Source: F23-B02 sp946405205 (lineage in GTDB: Bacteria; Bacillota; Clostridia; Oscillospirales; Oscillospiraceae). Taken from it: 64,000 nt of DNA. The translations under genes were made by a program, and so were the position numbers. Location of the stretch: the NCBI GenBank assembly GCA_946405205.1, contig CAMJGL010000004.1:42397-106396 (forward strand), given 5' to 3'. Positions 59,970 to 64,000 of this stretch are shown here, in pieces. The notes beneath the pieces were generated by a model, which did not search any database, was not told where the DNA came from, and saw only the letters and a list, made by a program, of their open reading frames with translations. Positions within the stretch are counted from its first letter, which is position 1, and every line of letters begins with the position of its first letter.

Positions 59970-60839
59970 TCAAAATTCATTTTTCCATTTGCCGATAACG
60001 ACACGCTCGATGCCGAGAGTGTCAAATCTGCTGTCGACGGAGACATAGCCCGCACGAAGCAGCATCCTTTTGACGTCGTCGGCCTGCCCCTCGCCGACCT
60101 CAAACATGATAAGGCCGTTCGGACGCAGGGCGATGGTCCAGTATTTTATGATAGCTCTGTAAAAATCAAGGCCGTCCTCGCCGCCGTCGAGAGCGTTGAG
60201 CGGCTCGTAGTCGCGCACAGAGCAGTCGAGCTCGATGAGCTCCCGCGAGGGGATGTAGGGCGGATTGGATAAAATAACATCGAAGCTCCCGATGCTCATG
60301 GGCGGCCATGTCGTGGCGTCGGCGTGCATGGGGATTATTCTCGATATCAGGCGGTTATCCTTGATGTTCTTCCGACAGACCTCAAGCGCGGCGGAGCTAA
60401 TGTCGGCCGCGACGACCCGCGCTGCCGGAAGCTCGGATGCAACGGCGCAGGCGATACAGCCGCTGCCGCAGCACAGGTCAAGGATCCTGCCCTTCATGCC
60501 GAATTGCTTCACCGCTTCAACGGCGGCGGTGACCATTACCTCGGTGTCCATACGGGGTATGAGCACATCCGGCGTGACCGTTATAGGAAGCCCGTAGAAC
60601 TCCCATGAGCCGGAGATGTACGCAAGAGGCTCGCCCGCGAGCCTTCTTTCGAGCATGCCCATTGCCTTTTCTTCGATCTCGCTCGAGGTGTACAGGTACA
60701 TATCGCACATGAGCTGCTCAGTCGTTTTGCCGGCTGCGGCGGCAAGAAGGATGCGGGCTTCAAGGCTGAAGGCTTCAACTCCGTTATCCCGAAGCCTGCT
60801 TCTGACTGCAAAATAAATATCGTTATATGTCTTTGGCAT
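59970..60839 (-). CDS. prmC: Peptide chain release factor glutamine methyltransferase
   Basis: A ~289-residue enzyme that N5-methylates the GGQ glutamine of release factors. An N-terminal helical domain precedes the SAM motif ILDLCCGSGCIACAVA and the catalytic NPPY (DVILSNPPYIPSRE). ATG 60839 is preferred over the TTG two codons earlier. Confidence 0.93.
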   Translation of the reverse strand: MPKTYNDIYFAVRSRLRDNGVEAFSLEARILLAAAAGKTTEQLMCDMYLYTSSEIEEKAMGMLERRLAGEPLAYISGSWEFYGLPITVTPDVLIPRMDTEVMVTAAVEAVKQFGMKGRILDLCCGSGCIACAVASELPAARVVAADISSAALEVCRKNIKDNRLISRIIPMHADATTWPPMSIGSFDVILSNPPYIPSRELIELDCSVRDYEPLNALDGGEDGLDFYRAIIKYWTIALRPNGLIMFEVGEGQADDVKRMLLRAGYVSVDSRFDTLGIERVVIGKWKNEF

Positions 60840-60866
60840 TTTCAAGAATCCTTTGCAGGGGATAGA

Positions 60867-61820
60867 TTACCAGGCGTCGCTGCCTTTTTCCTCGGGTATA
60901 ACGAGCTCGAGAGCGCGGATGGCGCACTCGATCATGTCGTCGTCGGGCTCGTTTGTTGTTATGCGCTGCATCTGCCTGCCCGGCCAGGAGAGAATGGAGG
61001 ACAGCAGATTATCGTGCCGTCCGACCCAGCGGTTTATCTCGTAGCTGATACCGACGATCACCGGCAGAACAAGGAGCTTGAGCCCCATTCGCGCAAGCGT
61101 GTCGGAAACATGGATAAAGGAGCCGGCGATGATGCTTATGATGATGACCACGAATAAAAAGCTTGTGCCGCAGCGGGGGTGGAGCCTCGGCTGCGGACGT
61201 ACGTTTTCAACAGTCAGGGGAAGCCCTTTTTCGTAGCAGAATATCGTCTTGTGCTCCGCGCCGTGGTAGGCAAACAGCCGCTTCATGTCCTTCATCTTTG
61301 AGCACAAAACAAGGTACAGGAAGAAGATTATGAGCTTCAGTATGCCCTCGGCCAGAGTGCGCCAGTAAAAGTCGGACTTGACAGCAGGGAAAAGACCGAC
61401 GATAAAGGTGGGCAGGAACAGGAAGAGAAGCAGGGAAAGACCAATTCCCAAAACCACCGCGGTGCCGATGATGAGCTTCTGCGCAGTCTCGTTGGAAAAG
61501 TGCTTTTCTATCCAGAGATCAAGCTTGTCCGGCTCGCCCTGCATATCCTCCGGAAGTTGGTCGGCGGAGTATGATATCGCCTTCACGCCGTTTACCATGG
61601 AGGACAGGAAGCCTGCCACTCCGCGTATGAGCGGCCATGCGAGGATGGGTGAGCGCTCTTTCAGAGGGGTAACGTCCTCGACCTTTTCCGTCAGGCCGTC
61701 CTGTCCGCGGCATACGATCGCACGTTTTCTCGGCCCGAGCATCATTATGCCTTCTATAAGCGCCTGCCCGCCGATGGATGTGCGGAAGGCGCAGCTTGAG
61801 TTTGTGTCTTTATTTGCCAT
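60867..61820 (-). CDS. DUF1385 membrane protein
   Basis: A 317-residue protein with TSIGGQALIEGIMMLGPRKRAIVCR at the start, membrane helices near residues 115-140 and 155-175, YHGAEHKTIFCYEKG and LHPRCGTSFLFVVIIIS, then VGISYEINRWVGRHDN. This matches the DUF1385 family, often encoded beside prmC and prfA in Firmicutes. The conserved His/Glu/Cys residues suggest a metal site; the function is not established. Confidence 0.87.
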   Translation of the reverse strand: MANKDTNSSCAFRTSIGGQALIEGIMMLGPRKRAIVCRGQDGLTEKVEDVTPLKERSPILAWPLIRGVAGFLSSMVNGVKAISYSADQLPEDMQGEPDKLDLWIEKHFSNETAQKLIIGTAVVLGIGLSLLLFLFLPTFIVGLFPAVKSDFYWRTLAEGILKLIIFFLYLVLCSKMKDMKRLFAYHGAEHKTIFCYEKGLPLTVENVRPQPRLHPRCGTSFLFVVIIISIIAGSFIHVSDTLARMGLKLLVLPVIVGISYEINRWVGRHDNLLSSILSWPGRQMQRITTNEPDDDMIECAIRALELVIPEEKGSDAW

Positions 61821-61829
61821 ATATATGCC

Positions 61830-62825
61830 TCAGTTTTCGGATAGGGGGAGCTTTATCTGCGCAAGGCAGCCGCCGCCCTGTGCGTTTGAGATGTTGAGGA
61901 TGCCGCCGTGGCGGGTTATTATCTCGCTGCACACGGCAAGACCGATGCCGCTGCCGCGGTTCTTGGAGCTGCCCTTGTAGAAGCGCTCCTTAACGTGGGG
62001 AAGCTCTTTTGCGGGAATGCCGTGGCCGTAGTCGCGTATCTCGATGATGACATAGCCGCTGTCAAGCCGGAGGCTCGCGTCCACCGCGCCGCCGTCGCCG
62101 CCGTGCTTGGCGGCATTGTCAAGCAGGTTGAGGAAAACCTGCTTCAGGCGCTCGGGATCGCCGGAAATGAGCGGGATATCGTATTCGGGTGCGGTGTAAT
62201 TGACTTCGATGCCGGCCTCGCGCATGAGGTTCCCGTAGGTCAGCAGCGAATCCTCAAGCTCGGCCGTAAGATCCACAAGCTCGATGCGCAGATTGAATCT
62301 GCCGTCCTGGATCCGTGTGAACTCGAGCAGGTCTGCGACCATGCCGGTCAGGCGCTCGGCCTCCTTTGAGATTATCTTCACGCCCCGCAGAGAATCGCCC
62401 TGTATAGCGGGGTCGTACTGGAGAGTTTCGCTCCAGCCGAGGATAGCGGTCAGCGGAGTGCGCAGCTCGTGGGATATCTGAGAAATGAACTCCGAGGTGG
62501 TCTTATCCGACCGAGCGATCTTCTCGGACATCTGGTTAATCTCGTCTGTAAGCTCGCCTATCTCATTGTCTCCGGCCTTGGTTACCTGCGAGCCGTAGCT
62601 GCCGTTTGCGATGCGCTTTGCAGATTCCGTAAGAGCCTGTATGGGCTTTGTGATGTAGTAGTCAAACCAGATGTTGACAAGCACGATGTACGCGCCTATG
62701 ATAACGGCAAGGATTATCGCCGGTATTATCAGGCCGTTGGCCGCAAGAGCAATTAAGCAGGCGGTCAGAATGACGGCAGCGATACTCGAGGCGAGAAGCT
62801 GCCATTTAAGATTTTTAAAAAACAT
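61830..62825 (-). CDS. Sensor histidine kinase
   Basis: A 331-residue kinase: two N-terminal helices (SSIAAVILTACLIALAANGL, IPAIILAVIIGAYIVLVNIWF) with almost no external loop, HAMP (KPIQALTESAKRIANGSYG), phospho-acceptor ISQISHELRTPLTAILGWSETL and ATPase boxes FLNLLDNAAKHGG, IRDYGHGIPAKEL, GSGIGLAVCSEII. The tiny external part suggests it senses inside the membrane or cytoplasm. Paired with the response regulator 28 bases upstream. Confidence 0.9.
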   Translation of the reverse strand: MFFKNLKWQLLASSIAAVILTACLIALAANGLIIPAIILAVIIGAYIVLVNIWFDYYITKPIQALTESAKRIANGSYGSQVTKAGDNEIGELTDEINQMSEKIARSDKTTSEFISQISHELRTPLTAILGWSETLQYDPAIQGDSLRGVKIISKEAERLTGMVADLLEFTRIQDGRFNLRIELVDLTAELEDSLLTYGNLMREAGIEVNYTAPEYDIPLISGDPERLKQVFLNLLDNAAKHGGDGGAVDASLRLDSGYVIIEIRDYGHGIPAKELPHVKERFYKGSSKNRGSGIGLAVCSEIITRHGGILNISNAQGGGCLAQIKLPLSEN

Positions 62826-62853
62826 TGAACACTTCCAAGGGATAAACTAAGGA

Positions 62854-63543
62854 TCAATAGCCCCATTTGTAGCCGAAGCCCCATACCGTGGTGAGAAATT
62901 CCGGCTCCGTGGGGTCTGCCTCGATCTTGATGCGAAGGCGGCGGATGTTGACGTCAACTGTCTTGAGCTCGCCGGAGAAATCCTCGCCCCAGACGGCTCT
63001 GAGGATATCCTCGCGGGACATGGCCTTGCCGGGGTTTTCCATAAACAGCTTCATCAGCAGGTATTCGATCTGGGTGAGCTTCAGACGCTTGCAGTCCTTC
63101 TCAAGCGTGCGGTTGCGGGTGTTGAGCAGGAAGGGGCCGCTGGAGATCTCATAGCTGGGCTTGTCCCCGGCGTCGCTGCCGAGGCGGCGGATGAGCGCGT
63201 CAACGCGGGCTGTGAGCTCGGCGGGGGAGAAGGGCTTCGTAACATAATCGTCGGCTCCGGTCATGAGCCCGGTCACCTTGTCTATCTCCTGGCTTTTCGC
63301 CGTGAGCATGATTATGCCTATTTTGGAGCCGGAGGCGCGGATGCGGCGGCATACCTCGAAGCCGTCGATGTCGGGAAGCATGACGTCAAGCAGAGCGAGG
63401 CTGATGTCGGGGTTTTTCTCAAGCTGGCTGAGCGCGGCCATGCCGGTTTCGGCTTCGATCGGCTCATACCCACTGCGGCGGAGGTTTATGACCACAAAAC
63501 TGCGGATATTCGGTTCATCCTCAAGTACGAGTATCTTTTTCAT
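62854..63543 (-). CDS. OmpR-family response regulator
   Basis: A 229-residue regulator with receiver (VLEDEPNIR, phospho-acceptor in LALLDVMLPDIDG, VTKPFSPAELTARVDALIRR) and a winged helix (LTQIEYLLMKLFMENPGKAMSREDILRAVWG, TVDVNIRRLRIKIE). AGAGG precedes the ATG. First gene of a two-gene operon. Confidence 0.92.
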   Translation of the reverse strand: MKKILVLEDEPNIRSFVVINLRRSGYEPIEAETGMAALSQLEKNPDISLALLDVMLPDIDGFEVCRRIRASGSKIGIIMLTAKSQEIDKVTGLMTGADDYVTKPFSPAELTARVDALIRRLGSDAGDKPSYEISSGPFLLNTRNRTLEKDCKRLKLTQIEYLLMKLFMENPGKAMSREDILRAVWGEDFSGELKTVDVNIRRLRIKIEADPTEPEFLTTVWGFGYKWGY

Positions 63544-63667
63544 GGTTATGCCTCTTTCTTTATAATTTTACATTTAGACATTGTAACATATAATTTTCAA
63601 ATATGGTAGTGTTAAGAGCAAAAATTTTATAAAGTAGGAACAAAAAATTACACAACGACAATTATAC

Positions 63668-63696
63668 TTGAAAAATATACAATAATAGTTTATAAT
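63668..63696 (+). promoter_or_regulatory. Promoter of tRNA-Leu(CAA)
   Basis: TTGAAA (63668-63673), 17 bases, TATAAT (63691-63696), ten bases before the mature tRNA 5' end. Confidence 0.8.
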
Positions 63697-63706
63697 ATGC
63701 CAGCAT

Positions 63707-63793
63707 GCCGGTGTGATGGAATTGGTAGACGTGACGGACTCAAAATCCGTTGGTGGCGACACCGTGCGGGTTCGACTCCCGCCACCGGCACCA
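63707..63793 (+). tRNA. tRNA-Leu, anticodon CAA
   Basis: An 87-base tRNA with encoded CCA. Acceptor GCCGGTG pairs with CACCGGC. Anticodon arm ACGGA-CTCAAAA-TCCGT gives CAA (reads UUG). Long variable arm, T-arm with GGTTCGACT. Confidence 0.96.
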
Positions 63794-63796
63794 CGT

Positions 63797-63831
63797 CGGA
63801 GCAAGCTTTGTATCGCTTGCTCCGATTTTTT
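63797..63831 (+). terminator. Terminator of tRNA-Leu(CAA)
   Basis: CGGAGCAAGC (63797-63806) pairs with GCTTGCTCCG (63815-63824), then ATTTTTTT. The CACGTCGGAGC junction and the following CAAAAATCA resemble the region after tRNA-Leu(UAG). Confidence 0.85.
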
Positions 63832-63885
63832 TCAAAAATCAGAGCGCACTCACGCCGTAGGAGCTCACTTTTTCAACTGTAATCA

Positions 63886-63911
63886 AAAAGCGGCTGCTTG
63901 CAGCCGCTTTT
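63886..63911. terminator. Hairpin with AAAA/TTTT arms
   Basis: AAAAGCGGCTGC (63886-63897) pairs with GCAGCCGCTTTT (63900-63911). It could end a gene entering from the right on the minus strand. Nothing else is recognisable from here to base 64000. Confidence 0.55.
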
Positions 63912-64000
63912 CAGACTATCAAAAAAACTAAAAATGAATGCATAGAGAGAAGCGACGGACGGGGGAGCTCGAGGGGGTCGGTGCGTAAAGAAAACATGCC

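Overview
The window reads as chromosome of a strictly anaerobic, endospore-forming, GC-rich Clostridia member (Oscillospiraceae-like gut Firmicute; this placement is inference). Reasons: a complete spoIIAA-spoIIAB-sigF operon, two small CotF-like coat proteins, T-box leaders on valS and cysS, an electron-bifurcating [FeFe] hydrogenase, a tungsten aldehyde:ferredoxin oxidoreductase locus and an oxygen-sensitive 2-hydroxyacyl-CoA dehydratase-type locus. No prophage, IS element or CRISPR array was seen.

Layout. 1-1.2 kb: 3' part of a DUF3298-like lipoprotein gene. 1.4-5.5 kb (minus): hydCBA bifurcating hydrogenase, with a good promoter at 5514-5542. 5.85-8.8 kb (plus): Crp/Fnr regulator with its own palindromic operator, then a NitT/TauT-type ABC importer. 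8.85-12.5 kb (minus): ECF importer (ecfA1, ecfA2, ecfT, S component) plus a methyltransferase. 12.5-12.8 kb: chain of six hairpins. 12.8-16.1 kb (minus): YitT-like protein, malQ, TrmH-family methyltransferase, tRNA-Leu(UAG). 16.1-17.2 kb: AT-richer islet bounded by a 39-bp duplication of the tRNA 5' half, with an orphan lipoprotein and a four-helix-bundle gene inside 32-nt inverted repeats. 17.3-18.2 kb: EamA transporter. 18.3-24.9 kb (minus): AOR, MoaD-like protein, two polyferredoxins, two MoeA proteins, MogA. 25.1-27.5 kb (plus): tungstate importer tupABC, whose binding protein looks circularly permuted. 27.5-31.5 kb: glnS, a thioredoxin reductase-like flavoprotein, thioredoxin, DegV. 31.5-39.2 kb (plus): T-box/valS, spoIIA operon, UvrD/PcrA helicase, EamA transporter. 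39.3-42.2 kb: two-component system and a membrane-anchored partner. 42.3-46.1 kb: SDF symporter, AraC regulator, coat proteins, pyridoxal kinase. 46.3-54.5 kb (plus): the dehydratase-type locus. 54.6-63.5 kb (minus): cysS with T-box, pgsA, rimO, recX, recA, prmC, DUF1385 protein, two-component system. 63.7 kb: tRNA-Leu(CAA).

How the parts fit. HydABC couples NADH and ferredoxin to H2. AOR interconverts aldehydes and acids with ferredoxin and needs tungstopterin, supplied by MoeA/MogA and TupABC next door. The 46-54 kb locus holds two paralogous alpha/beta pairs of the dehydratase/reductase family, one HgdC-type ATP-driven activator, one CooC-type metallocluster ATPase and two one-helix membrane peptides. 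Its codon use is strongly biased, so it is probably a major pathway of the cell. I do not recognise this gene combination as a described pathway, and it is the best candidate here for a new system.
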